A stretch of 35,174 nucleotides of DNA from Chloroflexota bacterium (GTDB taxonomy: Bacteria > Chloroflexota > Limnocylindria > Limnocylindrales > CSP1-4): NCBI GenBank assembly GCA_005883615.1, contig VBEC01000074.1:1-35174 (forward strand), given 5' to 3'. The position numbers and the translations under genes were made by a program. The notes beneath the pieces were generated by a model, which saw nothing but the letters and a program-made list of their open reading frames with translations, was not told the origin of the DNA and searched no databases. Positions 14,193 through 22,515 of the stretch are shown here, piece after piece. How positions within the stretch are numbered: position 1 is the first letter of the stretch; each line of letters opens with the position of its first letter.

Positions 14193-15346
14193 CAGCCGGG
14201 GGCCTGCCCCTCGTCTCCAGGCCTCCCGTCGTCGCGCCCGTCCTCGGGCCCATCTTCGGGCCCATCATCCTCAGGCAGTCCGGGTGGCCCTTCCCACAGG
14301 CCGGGCATGTCGGGCTCCGGGCGGCGGGCGGGCGGGATCTCGTAGCCGAGCCTGGCCAGGTGCTGGCGGGCGGCTTCGGTCGCCACTCGGCCGGACGGGG
14401 TTCGATCGAGGAAGCCGAGTCGAAGCAGGAATGGCTCGTAGACGTCCTCGACGGTCTCGACCTCCTCCGACAGGACGGCAGCCAGCGCCGCCACCCCCAC
14501 CGGGCCAGAGGCGAACTTCTGGATGATCGAGGCCAGCAGCTTGCGGTCCGTGGAGTCGAGGCCCTCGTCGTCGATCTCGAGCGCCCGCATCGCCTCCTCG
14601 GCGGTGGTGCGATCGACCGTACCGTCGCCGTGCACCTGGGCGTGGTCGCGTACTCGCTTCAGGAGCCGGTTGACGATTCGGGGCGTTCCCCTCCCGCGGC
14701 GCGCGATCGCCGCGGCGGCCGAGGGCTCGACCTCCACGTCCAGGATCCGCGCCGACCGCTCGACTATCGCCCGCAGCTCGGCTTCCTCGTAGAAGTCAAG
14801 CCGGTATGTCGCCCCGAAACGGTCGCGCAGCGGCGAGCTGATGCGGCCGACGCGCGTGGTGGCGCCCACGATCGTGAACGGCTTGAGCGAGAGGCGCAGC
14901 GATCGGGCCGAGGGGCCCTTGCCGATCATCACGTCGAGGGCGTAGTCCTCCATCGCCGGGTAAAGGATCTCCTCGACAGCGCGATTGAGGCGATGGATCT
15001 CGTCGATGAACAGGACGTCACGTTCGTCGAGTGCGGTCAGGATCGCGGCGAGGTCCCCTGCGCGCTCGATGGCCGGGCCGCTCGTGTACCGGATGTTGAC
15101 CCCGAGCTCGCGCGCGATGATCGTGGCCAGCGTCGTCTTGCCGAGGCCGGGTGGGCCGTGAAGCAGGACGTGGTCCGCGGCCTCTCCCCTGCCCCGGGCC
15201 GCGGTGAGCAGCACCGACAGGTTGGCCTTGACGTCGCGCTGGCCGACGTATTCGTCGAGGCTGCGCGGCCGCAGGGTGGTCTCGACCACGAGGTCCGATT
15301 CGTCGAGCAACCCGGGCGCGAGCACCCGCGACACGTCCTCGGTCAT
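14192..15346 (-). CDS. ruvB: Holliday junction branch migration ATPase RuvB
   Basis: Hexameric AAA+ motor that drives branch migration with RuvA. It has 384 residues: Walker [10 protein letters not shown] (64-72), Walker B LFIDEIH (112-118), sensor region GATTR (161-165), arginine finger in RDRFG (174-178), and a C-terminal winged helix (about 260-330). The protein extends some 35 residues past the usual end with an acidic repeat-like tail ([19 protein letters not shown]), not part of the conserved fold. The ATG has no Shine-Dalgarno, but a TAGACT -10-like element ends seven bases before it, consistent with a leaderless transcript starting here as well as readthrough from ruvA. Confidence 0.97.
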   Translation of the reverse strand: MTEDVSRVLAPGLLDESDLVVETTLRPRSLDEYVGQRDVKANLSVLLTAARGRGEAADHVLLHGPPGLGKTTLATIIARELGVNIRYTSGPAIERAGDLAAILTALDERDVLFIDEIHRLNRAVEEILYPAMEDYALDVMIGKGPSARSLRLSLKPFTIVGATTRVGRISSPLRDRFGATYRLDFYEEAELRAIVERSARILDVEVEPSAAAAIARRGRGTPRIVNRLLKRVRDHAQVHGDGTVDRTTAEEAMRALEIDDEGLDSTDRKLLASIIQKFASGPVGVAALAAVLSEEVETVEDVYEPFLLRLGFLDRTPSGRVATEAARQHLARLGYEIPPARRPEPDMPGLWEGPPGLPEDDGPEDGPEDGRDDGRPGDEGQAPG

Positions 15347-15353
15347 CGGTCGA

Positions 15354-15384
15354 AGTCTATCATCGGCCTGCCCATTTCGTACAA
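15354..15384 (-). promoter_or_regulatory. Candidate ruvB promoter, leaderless
   Basis: On the minus strand TTGTAC (15384-15379) is followed after 19 bases by TAGACT (15359-15354), and the ruvB ATG begins after seven more bases. This places the expected transcription start on or next to the A of the start codon. The ruvA-ruvB gap is 65 bases, large for this otherwise compressed cluster. Confidence 0.45.
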
Positions 15385-15411
15385 ATGTTCGAGCCGCAGG
15401 TTCGGCCGGGG

Positions 15412-16005
15412 TCAGTCTTTGAGTAGCGTTCGCAGGGCCGCCTTGACGCGGTCCTCGAGCGAGCTCGATACGGGCACGCCAGCCATCGCCGCACGGGCGG
15501 CGCTCCTCGCCTCGGCCGCGGAGTAGCCGAGCGCCTGCAGGGCGGCCACGACCTCCGTCTCCCCACCGGCCTCACCCTCGCCCGCCGCCGCAGCCGCCGT
15601 CCCCGCGGCCGCGACCTTCTCGCGCAGCTCGAAAATGACGCGCTCGGCGAGCTTCTTGCCGATGCCCGGGATCGCCACGAGGACGGCCTGGTCGCGCTGG
15701 AGGATCGCGAGCTGCAGGTCGGCCACCGGCCGGCTGCCCACGATGGCGAGGGCCACCTTCGGGCCGACACCGGTCACCGTCAGCAGGAGCGTGAAGAAGC
15801 CCAGCTCCTCGGGCGACGCGAAGCCGTACAGTGCCTGCTGGTCCTCGCGCACGAGGTGGAAGGTGTGCAGTCGGATCTGTTCGCCGGTCTGCGCGCGAGC
15901 CAGGATCGCTGGCGCGGCGAACACGCGATAGCCCAGCCCGCCGACCTCGACCACGAGCGAATCGGCCGCTATGGCTCCGACCACGCCCGCGACCGAGGCA
16001 ATCAA
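15412..16005 (-). CDS. ruvA: Holliday junction DNA-binding protein RuvA
   Basis: RuvA binds the four-way junction and loads RuvB. It has 197 residues from a TTG at 16005, chosen because the product then begins [12 protein letters not shown] like other RuvA proteins and GGAG lies seven bases upstream. The frame extends to 16107 but the added part is not RuvA-like. Domain I is an OB fold (about 1-63). Domain II has two helix-hairpin-helix motifs ([13 protein letters not shown] and [16 protein letters not shown]). An Ala/Gly/Glu-rich linker follows (about 136-152), then the RuvB-binding domain III ending RTLLKD. A 256-base gap without a convincing gene separates it from ruvC. Confidence 0.95.
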   Translation of the reverse strand: MIASVAGVVGAIAADSLVVEVGGLGYRVFAAPAILARAQTGEQIRLHTFHLVREDQQALYGFASPEELGFFTLLLTVTGVGPKVALAIVGSRPVADLQLAILQRDQAVLVAIPGIGKKLAERVIFELREKVAAAGTAAAAAGEGEAGGETEVVAALQALGYSAAEARSAARAAMAGVPVSSSLEDRVKAALRTLLKD

Positions 16006-16261
16006 CCGATCACTCCGGGTCTCGGCCGCAGCCCGGGATCGCTTGGCCGGCTGTGCCTCCGAAACGGTCAGACACCAACCCGGGTGGTGGTAACCGGCAG
16101 GACACACCCCAAAGCGGCCCGATTGCTCTTGCCGTCGGCCAGAGGTAGTCGAGAACGGCTACCAAACGGTCGCCGTCAGCCATGCAGGCCGCGCGACTCG
16201 GCGTTTCTACCACCGCGGTTCGTAAACGCGCAGAGCATCGGGTCCCGAGGCCGATGATGCC

Positions 16262-16870
16262 CTAGTCAGCTCGCGACCGGGCAGCGAGGCGCTCGCGCTT
16301 GAGCGCATCGCGCACGGCCTTCTCGTAGCGGCTTTCTCCTCCACCGTCGAGCGGGGCAACCGCCGCGCGATCCAGCCGACCCGAGTTGAGCCGTTCGCCC
16401 GGCCGCTCCCGGTGGGCGACCCAGACGGCCATCGCCAGGGCATCAGCCGCGTCGTCCGGCGTGGGTGGGGAATCCAGGCTCAGCAACACCTGCAACATTC
16501 GCTGGACCTGCTCCTTGTCGGCGGAGCCATACCCGGCAACCGCGTTCTTGATCTCGTTGGGCGTCGCTTCGCGGACGGGTATCCCATGCTGCGCGGCTGC
16601 GAGCAACACGACGCCCCGCGCCTGGCCCACGGCAAAGGCAGTCTGGGCGTTGCGCGAGAAGAACAGCCGCTCGACACCGACAAGGGCGGGCGCGTGCAGG
16701 TCGATCAGGTCTGTGACCAGGGTGTGCACCGCCAGCAGGCGCTCCGGCAGTGACAGCTCCGGGGTGGTCTTGAGGACGCCGAAGTCAACGGCCCGCAGCC
16801 CCCCGCCGTTCCTCTCGACGATGCCGTATCCGAGTGCCGCGGTCCCAGGGTCGATCCCCAGGACGATCAT
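16262..16870 (-). CDS. ruvC: Holliday junction resolvase RuvC
   Basis: Endonuclease that cuts Holliday junctions symmetrically. It has 202 residues with the RNase H-like fold. The four acidic metal ligands appear as D7 (LGIDPGT), E67 (GVERLFF), D140 and D143 (PDDAADALAMAVW). It is about 30 residues longer than the E. coli protein, with a basic C-terminal tail (KRERLAARSRAD). It begins 19 bases after the yebC stop, and ruvA follows after 256 bases, so the order yebC-ruvC-ruvA-ruvB is the standard one. Confidence 0.96.
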   Translation of the reverse strand: MIVLGIDPGTAALGYGIVERNGGGLRAVDFGVLKTTPELSLPERLLAVHTLVTDLIDLHAPALVGVERLFFSRNAQTAFAVGQARGVVLLAAAQHGIPVREATPNEIKNAVAGYGSADKEQVQRMLQVLLSLDSPPTPDDAADALAMAVWVAHRERPGERLNSGRLDRAAVAPLDGGGESRYEKAVRDALKRERLAARSRAD

Positions 16871-16889
16871 GCAGTGAACTCGAAGACCA

Positions 16890-17639
16890 TCACGCGGTGA
16901 CCTCGGCGAAGACCTCTTCGGGAATGTCGAAGTTGGCGGTGACGCGCTGGACGTCCTCGAGATCCTCCAGCGCCTCGACGAGGCGGAGCGCCTGCCGCGC
17001 CCTGGACGAATCGAGCTCGACCGTGGCCTTGGCGACCATCGTCGTCTCGGCCGACTCGACCGCTACGCCGGCCTCCTCCAGCGAGCGCCGAACGCGCTCC
17101 AGCTGGCCGGGCTCGGTGTAGACCTCGAGCGGATCCGCGTCGGTGTCCACGTCGTCGGCGCCGGCATCGATCGCGACCAAGGCAAGCTCGTCGGCATCCT
17201 GGCCCCGTACCGGCACCGTGATCAGGCCGCGCGGCTCGAACTGCCAGGCGACGCTGCCCGACCCCGCGAGCTGGCCGCCGCTCTTGGAGAAAATCGAGCG
17301 GATTTCGGCCGCCGTGCGGTTGCGGTTGTCGGTCGCGGCCTCCACGAGCACCGCAACCCCGCCCGGCCCGTAGCCCTCGTAGGCGATCTCCTCGAACTGC
17401 TCACCATCGCCGCCGCCGGCGGCTCGTTCCACGGCCCGCTTGATCGTGTCGGCCGGCATGTTCACCGAACGCGCCTTCTCGATCGCGAGCCGCAACCGGA
17501 AGTTGCCGTCGGGATCGGCGCCGCCCGCCCTGGCGGCGACCGCGATCTCACGGCCGACCTTGGTGAAGATGGCCCCCCGCTTGACGTCGTTGGCGCCCTT
17601 CTGGCGCTTGATCTGGGACCATTTGGAGTGTCCGGACAT
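16890..17639 (-). CDS. yebC: YebC/PmpR-family transcription/translation regulator
   Basis: A 249-residue YebC/TACO1-family protein. The start MSGHSKWSQIKRQKGAND, the GREIAVAARAGG motif, and the three-domain arrangement ending in VTANFDIPEE are all classic. Family members are described as transcription regulators and, more recently, as factors helping ribosomes through proline-rich stretches. I chose the ATG at 17639 for this signature; the upstream open frame to 18056 lies across the divergent EF-G gene. There is no Shine-Dalgarno, and a TATACT hexamer ends eight bases before the ATG, suggesting a leaderless transcript. It is the first gene of the ruv cluster. Confidence 0.96.
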   Translation of the reverse strand: MSGHSKWSQIKRQKGANDVKRGAIFTKVGREIAVAARAGGADPDGNFRLRLAIEKARSVNMPADTIKRAVERAAGGGDGEQFEEIAYEGYGPGGVAVLVEAATDNRNRTAAEIRSIFSKSGGQLAGSGSVAWQFEPRGLITVPVRGQDADELALVAIDAGADDVDTDADPLEVYTEPGQLERVRRSLEEAGVAVESAETTMVAKATVELDSSRARQALRLVEALEDLEDVQRVTANFDIPEEVFAEVTA

Positions 17640-17647
17640 CGCGCGGG

Positions 17648-17653
17648 AGTATA
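17648..17653 (-). promoter_or_regulatory. -10-like element for yebC
   Basis: TATACT on the minus strand, eight bases before the yebC ATG. No convincing TTG-type -35 hexamer is seen at 17-19 bases. The position implies an almost leaderless message for yebC and the ruv genes. Confidence 0.4.
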
Positions 17654-17659
17654 GCGGAC

Positions 17660-17665
17660 TATGAT
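17660..17665 (+). promoter_or_regulatory. -10-like element for the EF-G paralogue
   Basis: TATGAT on the plus strand in the same short AT-richer spot as the yebC element, within the 169-base divergent gap. It would leave a leader of about 137 bases before the ATG at 17809. No good -35 match, so this is tentative. Confidence 0.25.
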
Positions 17666-17808
17666 GGCCGGACCCCGCGGAATCGCTCTCCGAATGCCTC
17701 GCCCGCGACCTCACAACCCACCGGTCGCGCGCTGCGGACACGAGCGGGGACGACCGCCGCCCGCGACCGGCCCACCAGTTCGAATGACCACGAGGACCGA
17801 CGAATCGC

Positions 17809-19896
17809 ATGACGACGAAGAGCGTTGACCTGCCCCACCTGCGCAACGTCGTTCTGGCCGGCCATGCCGGCTCCGGCAAGACCACACTGGCCGAGCAGCT
17901 CCTGTTTCGCACGGGTGCCGTGCCGCGCCTCGGCAAGGTCGACGAAGGAACTGCGAGCCTGGATTTCGAGCCCGAGGAACAGAAGCGCCACGAGTCACTG
18001 AGCCTCGCCGCCGCCTCACTCGACGACGAGGACACGCGCGTCACCCTGCTCGACACGCCCGGCTATGCCGACTTCGTCGCGGAAGTGATCGAGGGCTTCG
18101 CCGCTGCCGACGGGGCGCTCTTCGTGATGGACGCCTCGACGGGTGTCGAATCGGGGCTGGAGAGCGCCGTGTCGCTGGGGCGGACCAGCGGTCGGGCGGC
18201 CTGCTTCTTCATCAACAAGTGCGACCGCGAGAACGCCGAGCCGACCAACGCGCTGGACGCGCTGCGCACCGCGTTCGGCACCAAGATCGCGCCCCTCCAC
18301 CTGGCGATCGGTGCGGGCGAATCGTTCAGCGGCTTCGTCGACCTGGTCCATCGCAAGGCGTGGCGGTGGGACGGCAAACAGGAGGTCGAGATCCCGATCC
18401 CCGACGAGCTGACCGACGAGGTCGCCCGCCGCCGGGACCAGCTGCTGGAGGCCGCTGCGGAGGCGGACGACGACGTCCTCACCAAGTACCTCGAGGGCGA
18501 GGAGATCAGCGATCCGGAGCTCGAGGCGTGCCTGCGAAAGGGCGTCAAGGAGTCGGTCCTTGCGCCGGTGCTCGTCGGCAGCGCCGTGAAGGGCGTCGGG
18601 CTGCGCGCACTGCTCGATGCGTTCGTGCGCTACCTGCCATCGCCCGCCGACGAGCCGCCGGTGACCGCTCGCGACCTCAAATCAAAGACCGAGGCGAAGG
18701 TCCCGCCGGACCCGGCCGGGCCACTGCTGGTGCGCGTCTTCAAGACGTCGGCCGACCCGTTCGTCGGGCGCCTGACATACCTGCGCGTCCTGTCCGGCGC
18801 GCTCCACAGCCAGGCCGCCGTGTTCAACTCCACACGCGGCGAGGAGGAACGGATCGGCCAGCTTCTGCTCCTCCACGGCAAGGAGCAGGAGGCCGTGGGT
18901 GAGCTGAAGGCAGGAGAGATCGGGGCCGTGGCCAAACTGACCGTCACCCAGACTGGCGACACCCTCTCGAGTAAGGACAAGCCGCTCGTCCTCGACCCGA
19001 TCGAGTTCCCGCAGCCCACCCTCCAGGTGGCGATCGAACCCCAGACGAAGGCCGACCTCGACAAGATGGGCACGGCGCTCCAGCGGATGATCGACGAAGA
19101 GCCCGCGGCGCACGTCGAGCGCAGCGCGACCGGCGAGCAGATCCTCCTCTCCATGGGCGAGGCGCACGTGGCCGTCATCGGCGAGCGGCTGAAGCGCAAG
19201 TTCGGCGCTTCGATCGTGACCAGGACCCCGAAGGTGGCCTACCGCGAGACCATCCGGGGCAAGACCCAGGTCCACGGCCGCTACAAGAAGCAGACCGGTG
19301 GCCACGGCATGTTCGGTGATGTGTGGATCGAGATCGAGCCCAACCCGGGCGCCGGGGTGGAGTTCGGGGAGAAGGTCGTTGGCGGTTCGGTCCCCCGCCA
19401 GTTCTTCCCCGGCGTCGAGAAGGGCATTCGCGAGACCGCTGCGGAAGGCGTGATCGCGGGCTATCCCCTGTCAGATTTCAAGGCGACGCTGTACGACGGC
19501 TCCTTCCACACGGTCGACTCCAACGAGCTGTCGTTCAAGATCGCGGCCTCGATGGCGCTCAAGGAGGGCGTGCATCAGGCGAAGCCCGTGCTCCTGGAAC
19601 CGATCATGGCGATCGAGGTACGCGTGCCCGAGCAGTACATGGGCGACGTCAACCGCGACCTGAACACGCGCCGGGGCCGGCTGCTCGGGCTCGATACGGC
19701 GGGCAACGGGATGCAGGTCGTCAATGCCCATGTCCCCCAGGCTGAGCTGTTCAGCTATGCGACGGAGCTGCGATCGCTGACCCACGGCCGGGGAACCTTC
19801 ACAGCGGCGCTCGATCACTACGAGGAGGTCCCCTCGCACATCGCCGAGAAGGTCATCGATGCTCACAAGAAGGACGCGACGGCCGGCGAGCACTGA
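17809..19896 (+). CDS. EF-G paralogue (EF-G2/FusA2 type translational GTPase)
   Basis: A 695-residue five-domain elongation factor G relative. G1 is GHAGSGKTT (18-26) and G4 is NKCD (136-139). Domains II, III, IV (YRETIRGKTQVHGRYKKQTGGHGMFGD and beyond) and V (PIMAIEVRVPEQYMGDVNRDLNTRRG) are all present. The G3 motif reads DTPGYADF, where canonical EF-G has DTPGHVDF, so the catalytic histidine is replaced by Tyr. Switch I lacks the RGITI motif and reads EQKRHESLSL instead. Both features mark the EF-G2-like group, as in Thermus EF-G2, whose role in translocation is unclear. It is therefore unlikely to be the only EF-G of the cell. hisC follows 12 bases later on the same strand. Confidence 0.92.
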   Translation: MTTKSVDLPHLRNVVLAGHAGSGKTTLAEQLLFRTGAVPRLGKVDEGTASLDFEPEEQKRHESLSLAAASLDDEDTRVTLLDTPGYADFVAEVIEGFAAADGALFVMDASTGVESGLESAVSLGRTSGRAACFFINKCDRENAEPTNALDALRTAFGTKIAPLHLAIGAGESFSGFVDLVHRKAWRWDGKQEVEIPIPDELTDEVARRRDQLLEAAAEADDDVLTKYLEGEEISDPELEACLRKGVKESVLAPVLVGSAVKGVGLRALLDAFVRYLPSPADEPPVTARDLKSKTEAKVPPDPAGPLLVRVFKTSADPFVGRLTYLRVLSGALHSQAAVFNSTRGEEERIGQLLLLHGKEQEAVGELKAGEIGAVAKLTVTQTGDTLSSKDKPLVLDPIEFPQPTLQVAIEPQTKADLDKMGTALQRMIDEEPAAHVERSATGEQILLSMGEAHVAVIGERLKRKFGASIVTRTPKVAYRETIRGKTQVHGRYKKQTGGHGMFGDVWIEIEPNPGAGVEFGEKVVGGSVPRQFFPGVEKGIRETAAEGVIAGYPLSDFKATLYDGSFHTVDSNELSFKIAASMALKEGVHQAKPVLLEPIMAIEVRVPEQYMGDVNRDLNTRRGRLLGLDTAGNGMQVVNAHVPQAELFSYATELRSLTHGRGTFTAALDHYEEVPSHIAEKVIDAHKKDATAGEH

Positions 19897-19908
19897 TACG
19901 CTCGGCGA

Positions 19909-21063
19909 GTGAGTCCCACCCCCGTCACGACGAGCGAGCTCACCCCGACCGGCCCCAGCGTCTACACCTGGGAAGCCACGGACGAGGAGGTCGCGGCGCG
20001 CTACGGGCTTCGGATCGAGCGTGTCGCCCGGTTCGACCTCAACACCTCCCCCGCCCCGCCGGCACTGGCCGCCCGAGTCCTCGCTGCGGGACGCTTCGAG
20101 CGGCCCCTGTCCGAGTACCCGCCGTCCGACTACCGGCGGCTGAGCGAGGCTGCCGCGGCCGTCTACGGGGTCGCGCGCGAGGAGATCCTCGTCGGGGCCG
20201 GAGCGGACGAGATCCTGGACCTGTGCGCGAAGGCATTCCTGCGAGCCGGAGCGGCGGCGGTTCTGCCGTCTCCCTCGTACGCGATGTTTCGCGTGCTGAC
20301 CGAGCAACGCGGCGCGACCGTGGTCGATGTCCCCCGAGGAGGCGCCCGGGCCGGCTACGCCATGGATGTGCCGGCCGTTCGTAGAGCAGCGCGCGATGCC
20401 AACCTCGTATGGCTTTGCACTCCCAACAACCCCACAGGCCTCGCCGAACCCGCTGGCGCAGTCGAGCAACTGCTCGACGGCCTGGCGAGCGATGCGGCCA
20501 GTGCTGGCCGCGTCCCGCCGGTGGCGGTTCTGGACGAGGCCTACGCGGAGTTTGCGGGGGGCACCCTGCTTGGGCTTCGGGAGCGTTATCCGCGCCTCGT
20601 GGTGGTGCGGACGGCCTCCAAGGCCTATGCCCTCGCCGGCCTGCGGGTCGGCTTTGCCCTCGCTCTGCCTTCACTCATTGCCGAGATCGAGCCGTACCGT
20701 CCGCCGGGTTCTGTCTCCGTCGTATCGGTGACGGTCGTCACGGAAGCGCTGAAGACGCCCGAAGAAATGCAGGTGAACGTCGCGCGCATCGCGGCCGAAC
20801 GCGAGAGGCTGGCCGACGCTCTCGGCGCCGTGGGCTGGTCGGTTGGCCCGAGCATCACCAACTTCCTGCTCGTCGACTTCGAGACGCCGGCTCGGGCGGC
20901 CGGCGTTGCCCACCACCTGCTGCGAAGCGGGCTTGTGCCGCGCACGTTCGGTCCCGGACATCCGCTGGCCGGTCAGCTCCGCCTCACGGTCCGCTCACCC
21001 AAGGAGAACGACCGGCTCATCGAGGCCGCCGCCGACCTTGCCGGCGACGAGGACGGCGTCTAG
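19909..21063 (+). CDS. hisC: Histidinol-phosphate aminotransferase-like PLP enzyme
   Basis: A 384-residue fold-type I aminotransferase in the class I/II HisC group. PLP-site features are GADEILDL (98-105), TPNNPTG (171-177), DEAY (209-212), and Schiff-base lysine K238 in TASKAYALAGLRVGFA. The C-terminal RLTVRSPKENDRL contributes the substrate-carboxylate arginine. HisC converts imidazole-acetol phosphate to histidinol phosphate in histidine synthesis; some HisC-like enzymes also act on aromatic amino acids. No other his gene is nearby, so specificity rests on sequence type. It starts at a GTG 12 bases after the EF-G paralogue. Its TAG stop lies in a CTAG shared with the convergent tyrS stop. 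Confidence 0.88.
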   Translation: MSPTPVTTSELTPTGPSVYTWEATDEEVAARYGLRIERVARFDLNTSPAPPALAARVLAAGRFERPLSEYPPSDYRRLSEAAAAVYGVAREEILVGAGADEILDLCAKAFLRAGAAAVLPSPSYAMFRVLTEQRGATVVDVPRGGARAGYAMDVPAVRRAARDANLVWLCTPNNPTGLAEPAGAVEQLLDGLASDAASAGRVPPVAVLDEAYAEFAGGTLLGLRERYPRLVVVRTASKAYALAGLRVGFALALPSLIAEIEPYRPPGSVSVVSVTVVTEALKTPEEMQVNVARIAAERERLADALGAVGWSVGPSITNFLLVDFETPARAAGVAHHLLRSGLVPRTFGPGHPLAGQLRLTVRSPKENDRLIEAAADLAGDEDGV

Positions 21064-22409
21064 CCCCCTCGCCGGAGGCGTCCGATCGCCTGGCGCTTCT
21101 TGCCGAAACGCACGCGGATCCACTCGCCGCGAAGCGGCACGACCGTCCCCGTTGGGTCCGTGATCTGGCGATCGTTGATATACAGGCCACCTTGTGAGAT
21201 GGCCCGCCGCGCGTCCGACCTGGACTGGAACAGGCCACTCTCCACGGCCAGACCGAGCGGGTCGGCCAGCGCCGCCGGGGTGAACTCGAATCGGTTGTCC
21301 AGCGTGCGATACAGCTGCTCGAGGGCATCAGCGTCGAGCTCGCCGGTCGATCCGAACGCGTCGAGGCTCGCGCGCACGGCCCCTGCGGCGGCCTCCGGCC
21401 CGTGGACCCGCGCCGTGAGGTCGTAAGCCAGCGCGCGCTGAGCGGGTCGCTCCTCCGGCCGAGCCGTCTGCTCGGCCTCCAACGCCTCCACCTGGGCCTG
21501 GTCGAAGAGGGTGAACCAGCGCAGGTAGACCCCGACGTCGCGGTCGTCTGCGTTGAGCCAGTACTGATAGAACTCGTAGGGACTCGTGCGTGTGGCGTCG
21601 AGCCACAGGGAGTCGCCGCCCTCGCTCTTGCCGAACTTCGTGCCGCTCGGCGCGAGCAGCAACGGGTAGGACAGCCCGTGGGCCGGCTCGTGACCGGCGC
21701 TCCCCTCCTCCACCCGGCGGATGAGCTCCAGGCCGGCCGTGATGTTGCCCCACTGGTCCGCGCCGCCCATCTGCAGCTCGACGCCCATCGCCTGGTAGAG
21801 GTGCAGGAAATCGGTCGCCTGCAGGAGCATGTAGCTGAACTCCGTGTACGACAGGCCGCGATCGAGCCGCACCTGGACGGAGTCCTTGGCGAGCATGTAC
21901 GGCACGGTGAAGTGCTTGCCTACGTCCCGCAGGAAATCGAGCATGCCCATCTGGCTCAGCCAGTCGTAGTTGTCGACCACGACAGCGCCCTGCGGCCCGG
22001 CGAAGTCCAGGAAGCGCTCGAGCTGGACGCGGATCGAGGCGGTATTCGCCTCGATCGTCGGGCGATCCAGCAGGTTGCGCTCGGTAGAACGGCCCGATGG
22101 ATCGCCGATCATGCCGGTCCCCCCACCGACGAGTACCACGGGACGACCGGCGTGGCGCTGGAGGTGGACGAGGCCGAAGATCGGCACGAGGTGCCCGATG
22201 TGGAGCCACGGCGCCGATGGATCGAAGCCGTTGTAGCCGGCGATCGGGCGGCCCGTCGCCAGTCGCGCCGCCAATCCGGGCGTCGAGTCGTGGAACATTC
22301 CGCGCCACTGGAGCTCGGCGAGAAGGCCGCCAGGTGCCGGTTTTCCCTCGGGCAGGGGCCCCTCGGAGCTCGTCGGATCCAACCGTGCCGCGCCCTTGGC
22401 GGCCGTCAC
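21060..22409 (-). CDS. tyrS: Tyrosyl-tRNA synthetase
   Basis: Class I synthetase charging tRNA-Tyr. It has 449 residues, the HIGH motif exactly as HIGH (70-73), the Tyr/ATP pocket region GGADQWGN (215-222), and KFGKS (258-262) in place of KMSKS. An S4 RNA-binding domain lies at the C-terminus (about 380-445). The start is a GTG at 22409; the first ~28 residues are Pro/Gly/Ala-rich and extend beyond the usual TyrRS start, but no better start codon is seen inside. I found no T-box-like leader in the short gap shared with the divergent penicillin-binding-protein gene. The stop overlaps the hisC stop in CTAG. Confidence 0.96.
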   Translation of the reverse strand: MTAAKGAARLDPTSSEGPLPEGKPAPGGLLAELQWRGMFHDSTPGLAARLATGRPIAGYNGFDPSAPWLHIGHLVPIFGLVHLQRHAGRPVVLVGGGTGMIGDPSGRSTERNLLDRPTIEANTASIRVQLERFLDFAGPQGAVVVDNYDWLSQMGMLDFLRDVGKHFTVPYMLAKDSVQVRLDRGLSYTEFSYMLLQATDFLHLYQAMGVELQMGGADQWGNITAGLELIRRVEEGSAGHEPAHGLSYPLLLAPSGTKFGKSEGGDSLWLDATRTSPYEFYQYWLNADDRDVGVYLRWFTLFDQAQVEALEAEQTARPEERPAQRALAYDLTARVHGPEAAAGAVRASLDAFGSTGELDADALEQLYRTLDNRFEFTPAALADPLGLAVESGLFQSRSDARRAISQGGLYINDRQITDPTGTVVPLRGEWIRVRFGKKRQAIGRLRRGG

Positions 22410-22515
22410 ACCGTCGCCGGACGAGGCGTCACGGGGCGGCGCCCGGGAGGCGCCGGGTCCGCAGATCGACGAGGAGGCGGGCCATCAGGAGGCCTATGCT
22501 ATCGTCTCGCCCGGC

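Noticed and set aside
12946-14526. Plus-strand frame of 526 codons opposite tgt and ruvB
   Set aside because: Antisense shadow; real families lie on the minus strand.
16006-16261. Possible small gene or structured element in the ruvC-ruvA gap
   Set aside because: Short minus-strand ATG frames lack a good ribosome site and any family; the CACCAACCCGGGTGGTG near-palindrome is imperfect and no riboswitch class was recognisable.
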